This document shows positions 1 to 10,235 of a stretch of DNA of 64,000 nt, in pieces; positions within the stretch are counted from its first letter, which is position 1; each line of letters begins with the position of its first letter. Under the pieces are notes generated by a model, which was not told the DNA's origin, ran no database searches, and worked only from the letters and a program-made list of their open reading frames with translations. A program made the position numbers and the translations under genes. Source of the stretch: Cylindrospermum sp. FACHB-282 (GTDB lineage: Bacteria; Cyanobacteriota; Cyanobacteriia; Cyanobacteriales; Nostocaceae). The stretch is from the NCBI RefSeq assembly GCF_014697195.1, contig NZ_JACJRJ010000014.1, forward strand, positions 59,479 through 123,478. The letters are read 5' to 3'.

Positions 1-429
1 TTTGTAATGAGTAAATGGACTAGTAGTGTAACAATAATGAAGTAAAAACCAAAATTCAAAACATGGTATAGATGTTATGGATTTAAAATTATATTCGGTT
101 GCTGTGTTAAGTGCTTCTTTGTATTTTTCTGGTTTATTATCATCATCAAATATACAAAATACTTCATCATATTGTGGTTCACCTCCTCTTTTACTTTCCT
201 GTAGTTTTGCTTGGAATAATTTATAAGCTGTATTTACAATAACCAGAGGATCACCACCAGCAGCGGAAACTACTTTTATTTTAATTGTTGTCAGTTTAAG
301 TTCGCGTATTAGAGAATTAAAATAGTTGTATTCTGTTTCTTGTCCTTCAACTACAATTAAAAGGTAACTTCTTGATTCTTGATTTCCTGAATGTCGTCTT
401 AAATTATTGGTAGATTTTCCCCGTGGCAT
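1..429 (-). CDS. RloB-like (TOPRIM-like) protein, 3' end cut by window edge
   Basis: This is the N-terminal 143 residues of a protein that runs off the left edge. It starts at ATG 427-429, four bases after the stop of the ATPase gene, so the two are almost certainly co-transcribed. Visible motifs are VVEGQETEYNYF near residue 27, which resembles the TOPRIM glutamate motif, CIFDDDN near residue 101, which resembles the metal-binding DxD, and IPCFEFWFLLHY near residue 120, the hallmark stretch of RloB-like proteins. RloB proteins pair with RloA-like ATPases, and related ATPase/TOPRIM pairs (for example PARIS and probably AbiL) act as anti-phage systems. The likely role is therefore the nuclease or effector half of a defence pair. 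The family call is fairly sure; the defence function is inferred. Confidence 0.75.
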   Translation of the reverse strand, partial: MPRGKSTNNLRRHSGNQESRSYLLIVVEGQETEYNYFNSLIRELKLTTIKIKVVSAAGGDPLVIVNTAYKLFQAKLQESKRGGEPQYDEVFCIFDDDNKPEKYKEALNTATEYNFKSITSIPCFEFWFLLHYCYTTSPFTHYK

Positions 430-433
430 ATTT

Positions 434-1750
434 TTAGATACTTAACCCATTAATAAAAGGTATAGCACCATATCGACCGAGTAAATATCCTTTTTGTAAT
501 GATTCATCTTCGCGGGGTCGAAAACCAAGTAAAGAATATAGTTTAGTCATACTTTTATCTTTTTCAGTAAACCACACTTGATCTTTCCGAAATATTTCCT
601 CATCTAAAAGCGTTGTATCATGTGTTGTAAATATTAATTGAGCATTATTTTTATTAATTTCTGGATCATTAAACATTTTCACTAATTCTATGGAAAGCAC
701 CGGATGTAGACTCGTATCTATTTCATCCACTAGTATTACTTCTCCATTCTGCAATGCATATAACCAATATGCTGCAATTTCAAATAAGCGTTTTGTACCA
801 GTAGATTCATCGGCTATATCAAATTCTATTTCTTCTTCGGAATCATTCATTTTATGAATAGTTATAATGTCAAATTCTTCAAGAGTATCAATGGTTTCTT
901 CAGCCATATATTGGAAGTCAGCTTTCTGGCTAATAAATTGGAGTGAAAAAGTATCCATTTTACTTAATTCTTCAGATGTCAATCCAGGGTCAATCTGAAT
1001 CTTTATATCTGAAATGCCAATATCTGCTTCAGCAATTAACTTAGCAACTTTCTCTTTAAAAGAACTATTTTTATTCAAAAGGCTAAGGGGAAAACCTATG
1101 TCGGTATACCTATGTCCAAGAATATTCATTTTATCTCTAAAATATTCAAATATTTCTCGTAGTTGAGGATGGTTATTCTGTGCAGCATGAGACAAAAATA
1201 AAGAATTAGAACGCACAAATTTTCTAATAATTTTTTTCTCTCCCTTCAGCCCTCTGCCAAAAGTCCATTCATAACCTTCATCTGCTTGTAGTTCTGGATT
1301 GTCTGGAAGATATTTACGAGAAAGCCAGTTTTGTTGGCGTTCATTTGGATAGGCAATTAACCATTCTTCATAAATTCTTTCTTGATTTAAAGAAATTCCA
1401 TACTCATAGCGCATACCTTTGTGAATAAAAATTACTTCAAATATACTAGGTTGTTTAGCAGATTCACTGTTTAGTATAAATGGTTCAATAGGTAATGGAT
1501 GACCAAGTTGCATTCTAGTAGCTGAGTTGATTACAAGATATCTTAGGGTATCTATAGCCCGGAGTAAATTGCTTTTACCGGAAGCGTTAGGACCATAAAT
1601 TACAGCACTTTTAACTAAGCGCAAATCATCATTATTCGGCGTAGGAAAAGTGTTACTATCTAGTATGGTTTCATCATCAGATGCCACCATACTCAATGTT
1701 TGCTTTTCTTGTATTGAACGATAATTTTCTACGCTGAATTCGATAAGCAT
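434..1750 (-). CDS. AAA/ABC-type ATPase (RloA/OLD-like), partner of RloB
   Basis: This 438-residue ATPase belongs to the SMC/OLD-like group (AAA_15/AAA_21). Residues 1-35 include FSVENYRS, the typical first strand. The Walker A motif is GPNASGKSNLLRA near residue 55. A signature-like STGTKRL lies near residue 318, Walker B is ILVDEIDTSLHP near residue 340, and the histidine switch is FTTHDTTLLD near residue 376. The gene precedes the RloB-like gene by 4 bases. In such pairs the ATPase is thought to sense infection and hold or activate the TOPRIM effector. The local DNA is AT-rich compared with the housekeeping genes to the right, which suits a defence module gained by transfer. No third gene is visible on the 5' side, because the next stretch is repeats and the ribBA gene. 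Confidence 0.75.
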   Translation of the reverse strand: MLIEFSVENYRSIQEKQTLSMVASDDETILDSNTFPTPNNDDLRLVKSAVIYGPNASGKSNLLRAIDTLRYLVINSATRMQLGHPLPIEPFILNSESAKQPSIFEVIFIHKGMRYEYGISLNQERIYEEWLIAYPNERQQNWLSRKYLPDNPELQADEGYEWTFGRGLKGEKKIIRKFVRSNSLFLSHAAQNNHPQLREIFEYFRDKMNILGHRYTDIGFPLSLLNKNSSFKEKVAKLIAEADIGISDIKIQIDPGLTSEELSKMDTFSLQFISQKADFQYMAEETIDTLEEFDIITIHKMNDSEEEIEFDIADESTGTKRLFEIAAYWLYALQNGEVILVDEIDTSLHPVLSIELVKMFNDPEINKNNAQLIFTTHDTTLLDEEIFRKDQVWFTEKDKSMTKLYSLLGFRPREDESLQKGYLLGRYGAIPFINGLSI

Positions 1751-1952
1751 GACTTTAATTTTAATTATTTATTTGCATATAACCCATGAATTGTTATAAT
1801 AATAAAAATTATACAACTTGATGGGTTAAGTAGCTAGTTTAGCAAGTTAGCCTAATACTTAAACTGTACTTATGGGCTGATTTAAGCATACAGGTATGAT
1901 CAATAAATAGCTCTAAAAACTATAGCAGTTCTTGTTTAGATGCAATACGGGT

Positions 1953-2188
1953 TAGGGGCACAGCATTGCTCATGTGTGTCAACTTAAGCTCAAATCCTTA
2001 CAATAACTCGTTCCCATACTCTGTATGGGAATGCTATCACAGAGGCTCTGCCTCTGCTGTCATTGAAGGCAGAGCCTTCTAAAATTCATTCCCATACTCT
2101 GTATGGGAACGAGAAGGAGAAGGGTGAAACCTACTTTTTACAAGGCTTTTACGTTAAGTTGACACCAATGAGCATTGCTGTGCCCCTA
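1953..2188. mobile_element. MITE-like element with ~35-bp terminal inverted repeats and TA flanks
   Basis: The stretch at 1953-1987 and the reverse complement of 2154-2188 agree at about 32 of 35 bases, both beginning TAGGGGCACAGCA. The outermost bases on each side are TA, as expected for IS630/Tc1-mariner-type insertion. The 236-base interior has no transposase. It holds two copies of a perfect hairpin, TTCCCATAC-TCT-GTATGGGAA (at about 2010-2031 and 2089-2110), and between them GAGGCTCTGCCTC and GGCAGAGCC motifs. It fills most of the gap between the ATPase gene and ribBA. An ORF of 64 codons lies across it but is only repeat sequence. Confidence 0.75.
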
Positions 2189-2221
2189 GGAATAGATGGA
2201 AATTCAGGAAATGCTTTTTGG

Positions 2222-3895
2222 CTATTGGCTAAAGCTGTAAATTTGCTGTGTCTCTAGGCGATCGCATATTGAAGAAGGTACAGTCTTAGGGGCGAATATC
2301 TCTCGGTCTAGCTGCACTTGCAAGTTACTCAGGGGATCGCTACCGGGAGAGATGAGAAACTCTACCTTCTGGATGTATGGCAACGTTACCAGATCATCTA
2401 GAATTTGGAATATTGCTTGCAGGTAAGGGTGTCCAGTCTGCTGAAACCAATCAGAGTCAGCAACTTTGGCTTGGTCAAAACCTAGATGCACAGTTAATGA
2501 TGGTTTGTCAAAAAGTGCGATCGCTAATGGACGCGCTTCTTCCTGTAACAATAAATCATTAACTTTCGCTAAATGCCGCAGCTTCTCTAAACGTTCATAG
2601 CGTTGTGTCACTAATTGCGGGTCATCTTGCCAATGAATCGCCACTGTCACCAGATAAGTTTGTAACAGCATGTGGCCGAGCTTTTGAGCTTTCGTCGCTA
2701 GGTAATAGGAATTGTAGTCAGTGGCCTCAATCAACAGCGGCACACGATCAACCACTTCCAACCCATAGCCCTTAACACCGGCAATTTTTCGGGGGTTATT
2801 CGTAATTAGGCGGATTTTTTTAATCCCCAAATCCATCAGCATTTGCGCCCCCATCCCATAGTCTCGCAGGTCAGCGGGAAAACCTAAACGCTCATTCGCC
2901 TCTACTGTATCTAGCCCCATATCCTGTAATGAGTAGGCTTTTAGCTTATTAATCAAGCCAATTCCTCGCCCTTCTTGCCGCAGATAAACCACGACACCTT
3001 GACCAGCAGATTCAATCATTTTCAATGCTGCTTGTAGCTGCATCCGACAGTCACAGCGCAAAGAACCCAAAGCATCACCAGTTAAGCATTCTGAGTGCAT
3101 CCGCACCATTACCGCCTCATCTTGGAAGGTTGCAGGGTCGCCCTTAACAACGGCTACGTGTTCGTGATTATCCAAGGTGTGGCGATAACCGTAAATGCGG
3201 AAATGACCAAATTGGGTGGGTAGTTCGGTAACAGTTTCGCGAATCACTAGGCGATCATGTTGTAGACGGTAACTAATTAAATCCGCAATGCTAATAATTT
3301 TCAGTTTATGAGTTTTGGCATATTCGATTAACTGGTTTAACCGCGCCATTGAACCATCGGCGTTTTGAATTTCACAAATTACCCCAGCTGGGTATAGCCC
3401 AGCGAGTCGGGATAAGTCAACAGCCGCTTCCGTATGCCCTGCCCGTTTAAGTACACCACCCTCTTTCGCTCGAATGGGAAAAATGTGACCAGGACGACGT
3501 AAATCTTCAGGTTTTGCCCCTGGGTTGAGAGCTATTTGGATAGTGCGGGCGCGGTCTTCTGCGGAAATGCCAGTACTTACACCCAAATGCGGACCAGCGT
3601 CAATACTGACAGTAAAAGCTGTTTGATTAGTATCAGTTATATTACTCACCATCAATGGTAAGTTCAAGTCATCCAGGCGATCGCCAGTCATCGCCAGACA
3701 AATTAGTCCTCTAGCTTCCACCGCCATGAAATTGATCATGTCAGGGGTAGCAAATTGGGCGGCGCAAATCAAGTCGCCTTCATTTTCTCTATTTTCGTCA
3801 TCTACCACTACGATGACGCGACCAGATTTCAGATCTGCCAAGGCGGCATCAATCGAATCAAATTTAAAGTTTAGGGTAGTCTTAGGCTCTGACAC
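2222..3895 (-). CDS. ribBA: bifunctional 3,4-dihydroxy-2-butanone-4-phosphate synthase / GTP cyclohydrolase II
   Basis: The protein catalyses both entry reactions of riboflavin synthesis, supplying dihydroxybutanone phosphate from ribulose 5-phosphate and the diaminopyrimidine from GTP. The RibB domain (about residues 10-205) has [11 protein letters not shown] and [13 protein letters not shown]. The RibA domain (about 210-410) has the zinc cysteines in [16 protein letters not shown], then [10 protein letters not shown] and NNPRKIAG. The protein has 557 residues, longer than the roughly 400 of most bacterial RibBA enzymes. Residues from about 412 form an extra domain of about 145 residues with no motif I recognise, probably shared by filamentous cyanobacteria. 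The start at 3895 is the only ATG ahead of the RibB domain. The gene is divergent from argC. Confidence 0.95.
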   Translation of the reverse strand: MSEPKTTLNFKFDSIDAALADLKSGRVIVVVDDENRENEGDLICAAQFATPDMINFMAVEARGLICLAMTGDRLDDLNLPLMVSNITDTNQTAFTVSIDAGPHLGVSTGISAEDRARTIQIALNPGAKPEDLRRPGHIFPIRAKEGGVLKRAGHTEAAVDLSRLAGLYPAGVICEIQNADGSMARLNQLIEYAKTHKLKIISIADLISYRLQHDRLVIRETVTELPTQFGHFRIYGYRHTLDNHEHVAVVKGDPATFQDEAVMVRMHSECLTGDALGSLRCDCRMQLQAALKMIESAGQGVVVYLRQEGRGIGLINKLKAYSLQDMGLDTVEANERLGFPADLRDYGMGAQMLMDLGIKKIRLITNNPRKIAGVKGYGLEVVDRVPLLIEATDYNSYYLATKAQKLGHMLLQTYLVTVAIHWQDDPQLVTQRYERLEKLRHLAKVNDLLLQEEARPLAIALFDKPSLTVHLGFDQAKVADSDWFQQTGHPYLQAIFQILDDLVTLPYIQKVEFLISPGSDPLSNLQVQLDREIFAPKTVPSSICDRLETQQIYSFSQ

Positions 3896-4206
3896 AGACG
3901 ATTTCCAGCTACCTAGGTAAATTTTTTTAACAAATTCTTATTCTAAATTGTAGCTCGTTTATTCAGCAGAGAAGTAGATTCCTTAACATGGATGCAAAGT
4001 GACTGAGGATTTAGGATTGACAATTGAGGAATGGATGATTTTTTGGCTCATCTAAAAACCCCAATCTAAAATTAGACTGGGGAGGAGCTTTCCCCATACT
4101 CAATACCCAGTACCCAATCCCCTTTTATGTGCGCTTGGCGTCTAGTCGCTGATATGTTGATATCTGAGAACCAAATTAACCATTTATCGGATAAGGATTT
4201 CATATT
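3896..4206. other. ribBA-argC divergent intergenic region with one hairpin
   Basis: This gap must hold the promoters of both divergent genes, but I cannot assign -35/-10 boxes with confidence. An imperfect inverted repeat lies at 4059-4082 (CCCCAATCTAAA / ATTAGACTGGGG, one mismatch). It is followed by a run of short degenerate CCCAGTACCCAATCCCC-like words, a common dispersed motif in Nostocales intergenic DNA. No ORF is credible here. Confidence 0.5.
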
Positions 4207-5265
4207 ATGGGCAATTTTAGACGTATACCCGTTGGAATTGTCGGCGCGTCAGGCTATGGCGGAGTGCAACTAGTCCGACTCCTAATGGATCATCCAGAAC
4301 TTGAACTGGTTTATTTAGGTGGTGAGAGTAGTGCGGGAAAGTCCTTTGGGGATCTTTACCCCCATTTGGGGCATATAGTTAACCTACCAATTGAGGCAGT
4401 AGAACCAGAAATAATTGCTCATCGGTGTGAAGTAGTGTTTCTCTCTCTACCAAATGGTTTGGCTTGCCAAATCGCCCCCCAACTGCTGGAAAAAGGATGT
4501 CTAGTACTGGATCTGAGTGCTGACTATCGGTTCAGTGATTTGGCAACTTATACAACTTGGTATGGTAAAGACAGAGGCGATCGCACAACTGCGGCCACAG
4601 CAGTTTATGGATTACCAGAACTTTATCGCGATCGCATCGCTGACGCCCAACTCATTGGCTGTCCTGGTTGCTATCCCACCGCCAGTCTGCTAGCACTTTC
4701 GCCACTTTTGAAGCAAGGCTTAATTGTGCCAGAAACAGCCATAATCGATGCCAAGTCTGGCACATCTGGCGGTGGACGACAAGCTAAAGTTAACTTATTG
4801 CTAGCCGAAGCAGATAACTCACTAGGGGCTTATGGTGTAGCCCGTCACCGCCATACCCCAGAAATCGAGCAGATTTGCAGTGAATTAGCCGGACACGAAG
4901 TCACCATCCAATTTACACCCCACCTCATCCCCATGGTGCGCGGGATTTTAGCAACCGTATACGCCACACTGCGAGATCCTGGTCTAGTGCGAGATGACTT
5001 AATCACCATTTTCTCCGCCTTTTACCGCAACTGTCCTTGGGTGAGAATCTGTAATAGCGGTGTTTACCCCCAAACCAAATGGGCAAACGGCAGCAATATG
5101 ACCTATATCGGTGTAGAAGTTGACCCGCGCACTGGCCGCGTAATTGTCATGTCAGCCATTGACAACTTAATTAAAGGCCAGGCGGGTCAAGCAATTCAGT
5201 GTCTAAACATCATGATGGGCTGGGATGAAACCCTTGGATTACCCAAGTTAGGTTTTTATCCCTAA
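4207..5265 (+). CDS. argC: N-acetyl-gamma-glutamyl-phosphate reductase
   Basis: ArgC catalyses the NADPH-dependent reduction of N-acetylglutamyl phosphate to the semialdehyde, the third step of arginine synthesis. The 352-residue length is normal. The nucleotide-binding loop is [17 protein letters not shown] at residues 10-26. The catalytic cysteine lies in [10 protein letters not shown] near residue 151, and the substrate-binding histidine in [10 protein letters not shown] near residue 219. The start follows an AAGGA-like site (ataaggatttcatattATG). The gene is convergent with eno and is separated from it by a repeat array that probably stops both transcripts. Confidence 0.97.
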   Translation: MGNFRRIPVGIVGASGYGGVQLVRLLMDHPELELVYLGGESSAGKSFGDLYPHLGHIVNLPIEAVEPEIIAHRCEVVFLSLPNGLACQIAPQLLEKGCLVLDLSADYRFSDLATYTTWYGKDRGDRTTAATAVYGLPELYRDRIADAQLIGCPGCYPTASLLALSPLLKQGLIVPETAIIDAKSGTSGGGRQAKVNLLLAEADNSLGAYGVARHRHTPEIEQICSELAGHEVTIQFTPHLIPMVRGILATVYATLRDPGLVRDDLITIFSAFYRNCPWVRICNSGVYPQTKWANGSNMTYIGVEVDPRTGRVIVMSAIDNLIKGQAGQAIQCLNIMMGWDETLGLPKLGFYP

Positions 5266-5379
5266 TTGGGGTAATAGGTAATAGGTAATGGGTAATGGGT
5301 AATAGGTGATGGGTAATAGCTTTTTCATACCAATTACCAATTACCAATTACCAATTACCCATTACCCATTACCAATTAC

Positions 5380-5380
<1 letters not shown>
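5266..5380. repeat. inverted array of heptamer repeats (STRR) between argC and eno
   Basis: The left arm (5268-5319) is made of direct heptamers of the GGTAATA/GGTAATG type. The right arm (5331-5380) is made of CAATTAC and CCATTAC heptamers, which are their complements. The two arms can fold into one long stem around a short loop with a run of T (about 5321-5325). Such short tandemly repeated repetitive sequences are well known in heterocystous cyanobacteria. Its place between two convergent stop codons suggests it doubles as a two-way terminator. The right arm runs to the last base of the eno stop codon. Confidence 0.85.
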
Positions 5381-7308
<1,928 letters not shown>

Positions 7309-8142
7309 ATGAAACCTACACTTACAGCGATGATCGCATTTTTTAGCGTCATTGCTATGCTGGCAGGTAAAGTTAATGCTATGCCCCCTGCTAGCTCCCT
7401 ACAGATAACAGCAAGCAAGACGACAAACATCAGTCAGGCTACGGAAAAACTGGATTTAGAACTGCTAGCTAAAACGATTAGCGGCTTTTTGCAGAGCGAT
7501 CGCTATCTGACTCAATCTGAATCCTTGATGATCGCCAGTACAAAGGGCATTTATTTCGAGGTTAAGATCCAAACTAAAACTCTCGCCCAATCAGGTAAAA
7601 AGTTTCGCTCCGAGATTACCTTTACCCAACCAGGCGAAAAAGCAAAACTTTACATGGCCATTGGCGATGGTAAACAAGTTTGGATTTACAGACCCGAATT
7701 GCAACAGTACGCCATAACTTCCTATGCAGCTTTCGATGAATTATTTTTCATTGGTCTCTCCTCCTTAGCTTTTCTAGAAGTTCCTGAAAATACTAGAAAA
7801 TTAATTGCTCAAAGCGATTCATCAAGGGAAATTGTTCAAGAATTTGGTTTGACTAACGATTCAGGACTAAAAGAAGAAAAACGCACAGTTGATGGCGAGG
7901 AGTTCTCTGTCTACAATTACACTGATGCCAGAGATGGATTTAGCTTCAGTGGCTTTGTCCAACCAGCAACTGCAACTCTTAAGCAGTTACAAATGGGCGG
8001 TAATAGCGATGGGTTGGATATTAAAATTACCGAAAAAATTCTTCAGAGAACTGCAAATCCAACTATCGACGCCCAGACTTTCACATTTTCTCCCCCACCA
8101 GGTGCAAAAAAAGTAAGGTCTCTTTCGATTAGCCCCTTTTGA
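7309..8142 (+). CDS. secreted LolA-like protein, DUF2092 type
   Basis: The 277-residue product begins with a clear signal peptide (charged start, hydrophobic AMIAFFSVIAMLAG, then VNAMP as a likely cleavage site near residue 25), so it should act in the periplasm. The body, from LDLELLAKTISGFLQSDRYL, alternates strands of the type FRSEITFTQPGEKAKLYMAI and QVWIYRPELQQYAITS. That is the half-barrel pattern of LolA/DUF2092 proteins, which bind lipids or lipoproteins. I see no catalytic motif. The gene stands alone, with a terminator directly after it. The family call is by pattern, not by search; a carrier role is an inference. Confidence 0.65.
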   Translation: MKPTLTAMIAFFSVIAMLAGKVNAMPPASSLQITASKTTNISQATEKLDLELLAKTISGFLQSDRYLTQSESLMIASTKGIYFEVKIQTKTLAQSGKKFRSEITFTQPGEKAKLYMAIGDGKQVWIYRPELQQYAITSYAAFDELFFIGLSSLAFLEVPENTRKLIAQSDSSREIVQEFGLTNDSGLKEEKRTVDGEEFSVYNYTDARDGFSFSGFVQPATATLKQLQMGGNSDGLDIKITEKILQRTANPTIDAQTFTFSPPPGAKKVRSLSISPF

Positions 8143-8155
8143 AACTAATAGTGAG

Positions 8156-8186
8156 ACCCAACAAATGCTTGAATATGTTGGGTTTT
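8156..8186 (+). terminator. rho-independent terminator of the LolA-like gene
   Basis: The stem ACCCAACA (8156-8163) pairs with TGTTGGGT (8176-8183) over a 12-base loop and runs into TTTT. It lies 14 bases after the stop codon. Confidence 0.75.
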
Positions 8187-8345
8187 GTTCCTCAAACGCC
8201 ACTTGCTTTAAGTCGGGAAACCCGCCCTATGGTTGATTTCACTCGGCACTTGTACAGGTTTATGGTTATATGGGCAAGATAAATAACGCAAGGCTAGAAA
8301 TCCACTCAAAGGCATTTTAGAGATTTCTAATTAAAAAACTTTTCA

Positions 8346-8381
8346 ATTGTAGGGTGTGTTGTTGCGTAGCGCAACGCACCG
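8346..8381. repeat. dispersed hairpin repeat
   Basis: The word TTGTAGGGTGTGTTGTTGCG leads into a perfect small hairpin GTTGCG-TAG-CGCAAC at 8361-8375 and then GCACC. It is a common Nostocales dispersed repeat. It sits where the front part of the toxin gene at 8441-8539 would have been. Confidence 0.6.
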
Positions 8382-8440
8382 TCATTCTCTGGAGAGGAAG
8401 AGTGATTTTCAAGTAAATTAATTTATGAAGCGTTAATAAC

Positions 8441-8539
8441 TAAAGAGTGGAAGTACAACCAAGGGAAATACAAAACTACATTTTAACAGCTAAAGAATAT
8501 TGGAGAGATTTTGAAAGAACTGAAAAGACCAACAAGTAG
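8441..8539 (+). pseudogene. 3' stub of a HigB/RelE (phage Gp49-like) toxin gene
   Basis: After an in-frame TAA at 8441-8443 this frame reads RVEVQPREIQNYI, then LTAKEYWRDFERTEKTNK and TAG at 8537-8539. The PREIQ...A.EY..D pattern is how Gp49-like HigB toxins end. It overlaps the antitoxin start by 29 bases, the usual toxin-antitoxin spacing. The rest of the toxin, about 80 codons, is missing; dispersed repeat sequence lies upstream. The stub is about 31 codons and should be inactive. Confidence 0.55.
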
Positions 8540-8831
8540 AAGTTACCATGATTATCTAATTTCATCGCTTAAAGATCCGGAACACGCTACTGCTTATCTA
8601 GAAAGTTTTTTAGAATTGGATGAAGAAGGACGTGAACCTGAACTACTGCGTTCAGCGTTGAAAGATATTATTGACGCACGTTTGTTGTTAAATAATCTCT
8701 CAGAAGCAGCGAAACAACACTATGAATGGCTGGATAAATTGTTATCACAAAATGCTGTAAATGAAATTTACACTCTAATTGAGTTTTTGGATGCGCTGGG
8801 ATATCGCATTGCTTTAGTACCAAAAGATTAA
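8511..8831 (+). CDS. orphan HigA-like antitoxin (COG3636 type)
   Basis: This 106-residue protein has the layout of addiction-module antidotes: an N-terminal helix ending LKDPEHATAYLESFLEL, then LLRSALKDIIDARLLLNNLSE, and the closing YTLIEFLDALGYRIALVPKD, which matches the usual ...TLLKVLDALGLRL ending. The helix-turn-helix between them is diverged. The start is TTG 8511, with GGAGAG about 5 bases upstream; no in-frame ATG is available nearby. The toxin partner is reduced to a stub just upstream, so the antitoxin now stands alone. It may still bind DNA or neutralise a related toxin elsewhere, which the sequence cannot show. Confidence 0.6.
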   Translation: MKELKRPTSRSYHDYLISSLKDPEHATAYLESFLELDEEGREPELLRSALKDIIDARLLLNNLSEAAKQHYEWLDKLLSQNAVNEIYTLIEFLDALGYRIALVPKD

Positions 8832-8880
8832 CAGTATGTGCATTAACACATTAGAAAATTAACTAATAAAAATTCCGGTG

Positions 8881-9330
8881 CTATTTTTCCCAAAACTTAT
8901 TAGTTAACAAAGCATCTACATCGATAGGAAATGGGAAAATATCAGAAAAATAGACATCTGGATAACTATCTCTGACATTTTCTAATGCCATTTCATAGCT
9001 TTTAGAGAGAATTTCTAAAACGAAGCTTTTCAAACTTGGTGAATCTTCTAACTCAATTTGTAACCGCTGCCGAAAATTTCTAATTTCAATTTCCCAACCT
9101 CGATAACAGTCGGACATTGGTACATAACATCGCTTTAACAAATGTTCCAATAAACGCACCAAAAAACTCCGCACTGCCTTACGCTGACTTTTGCCCAAAG
9201 ATTCTACCTCTTCAATCAAATTCTCCCAATCTAAATTCTCATTGTCTCGTGCTTTTAACTTACTGACGGTATCCGCAACCCACAGAGAAAAATCTTCTTC
9301 GTAGAGAGTTGTTACTGATGTTTGACTCAT
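8881..9330 (-). CDS. DUF29 family protein
   Basis: The 149-residue protein has the marks of DUF29, a family very abundant in cyanobacteria: LYEEDFSLWVADTVSKLKAR at the start, NLIEEVESLGKSQRKAVRSF, then LLEHLLKRCY, and a C-terminal DVYFSDIFPFPIDVDALL. It is predicted to be all helical and cytosolic. Its function is unknown. Members often sit beside toxin-antitoxin or restriction genes, and here the neighbour is the orphan antitoxin on the opposite strand, convergent with 49 bases between stops. ATG 9330 gives the usual family length. Confidence 0.85.
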   Translation of the reverse strand: MSQTSVTTLYEEDFSLWVADTVSKLKARDNENLDWENLIEEVESLGKSQRKAVRSFLVRLLEHLLKRCYVPMSDCYRGWEIEIRNFRQRLQIELEDSPSLKSFVLEILSKSYEMALENVRDSYPDVYFSDIFPFPIDVDALLTNKFWEK

Positions 9331-9480
9331 GAGGTTTATCTCCTAATTTATTTTAATTCTATCTAAACCACCCCAAAACCCGCCCCCTGGGAAACTTTAC
9401 ACCTGACAAAATCCTTGTCTGAAGCGGTTTCTGTAGAAATTGCCGATAAAATAGAAGTAAGAATTAAACACTGGGTGATT

Positions 9481-9915
9481 ATGCGATTACTACACACCAT
9501 GCTGCGGGTAGGCAACCTGCAAGAGTCCTTGAAATTTTACTGTGAACTCCTGGGGATGAAATTGCTCCGACAAAAAGATTATCCAGGGGGAGAATTTACC
9601 CTGGCTTTTGTCGGCTATGGAGAAGAAAGCGAGCAGGCAGTGATCGAACTAACCTACAATTGGGGGGTGTCCAAGTACGAATTGGGTAATGCTTACGGTC
9701 ATATTGCCCTTGGGGTCGATGATATTTACGCCACCTGTGAGGAAATTAAAAATCGTGGCGGTAAAGTTGTCCGAGAACCAGGGCCAATGAAACACGGTTC
9801 GACGGTAATTGCTTTTGTCGAAGATCCAGATGGGTATAAAATTGAACTGATTCAACTGGGGAGTCACAGTTCTGCTGTCAAACAGGAATCTCCAGAGCAG
9901 CTGGTAAGTCAGTAA
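9481..9915 (+). CDS. gloA: lactoylglutathione lyase (glyoxalase I)
   Basis: Glyoxalase I isomerises the methylglyoxal-glutathione adduct to S-lactoylglutathione, removing toxic methylglyoxal. The protein is 144 residues from ATG 9481. The metal ligands are visible as His5 in [13 protein letters not shown], Glu in [10 protein letters not shown] near residue 58, His in [10 protein letters not shown] near residue 76 and Glu in YKIELIQLG near residue 122. The frame is open back to TTG 9415, but the family consistently begins [10 protein letters not shown], so I take the ATG. The gene stands alone between DUF29 and clpB. Confidence 0.95.
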   Translation: MRLLHTMLRVGNLQESLKFYCELLGMKLLRQKDYPGGEFTLAFVGYGEESEQAVIELTYNWGVSKYELGNAYGHIALGVDDIYATCEEIKNRGGKVVREPGPMKHGSTVIAFVEDPDGYKIELIQLGSHSSAVKQESPEQLVSQ

Positions 9916-10070
9916 TTTTCAGGAAAAATCTCAGCGAGTAGATGAAGTGTAAAGCCCTAATGACATCATTGGGCAAAACACCCTCAAAACCGAGTTTTCA
10001 TTTTTAATATAGCTAAGGACTGGAAATACCACCAATTACCAATCCAAAATTGCCACCGGAGATATCAGCA

Positions 10071-10133
10071 GAAGTATGAAGTATGAAGGATGAAGGATGA
10101 AATTTTTTCGCCTACCCTATTGATAGGGGTTTT
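10071..10133. repeat. heptamer repeat array followed by a hairpin
   Basis: Two GAAGTAT and two GAAGGAT heptamers run in tandem at 10071-10101. They are followed by CCCTAT-TG-ATAGGG at 10115-10128 and GTTTT, a weak terminator-like hairpin that could end the gloA transcript. The rest of the 320-base gap before clpB shows nothing else. Confidence 0.6.
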
Positions 10134-10235
10134 ATACCCTGGGGAAGCTACTAGCATTCATGATTTCTTCTTCTGCCTTCAGCTTTCCTCCTTGCTGAAT
10201 CTCAAATTTCTAAACTAAAATCTAAAATCCTGAAG

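Noticed and set aside
2063..2257. Open frame of 64 codons on the + strand
   Set aside because: It lies across the MITE and its palindromes and its product is translated repeat sequence.
9415..9480. TTG start for gloA
   Set aside because: The 22 extra residues are not part of the glyoxalase fold, and the family begins [10 protein letters not shown].
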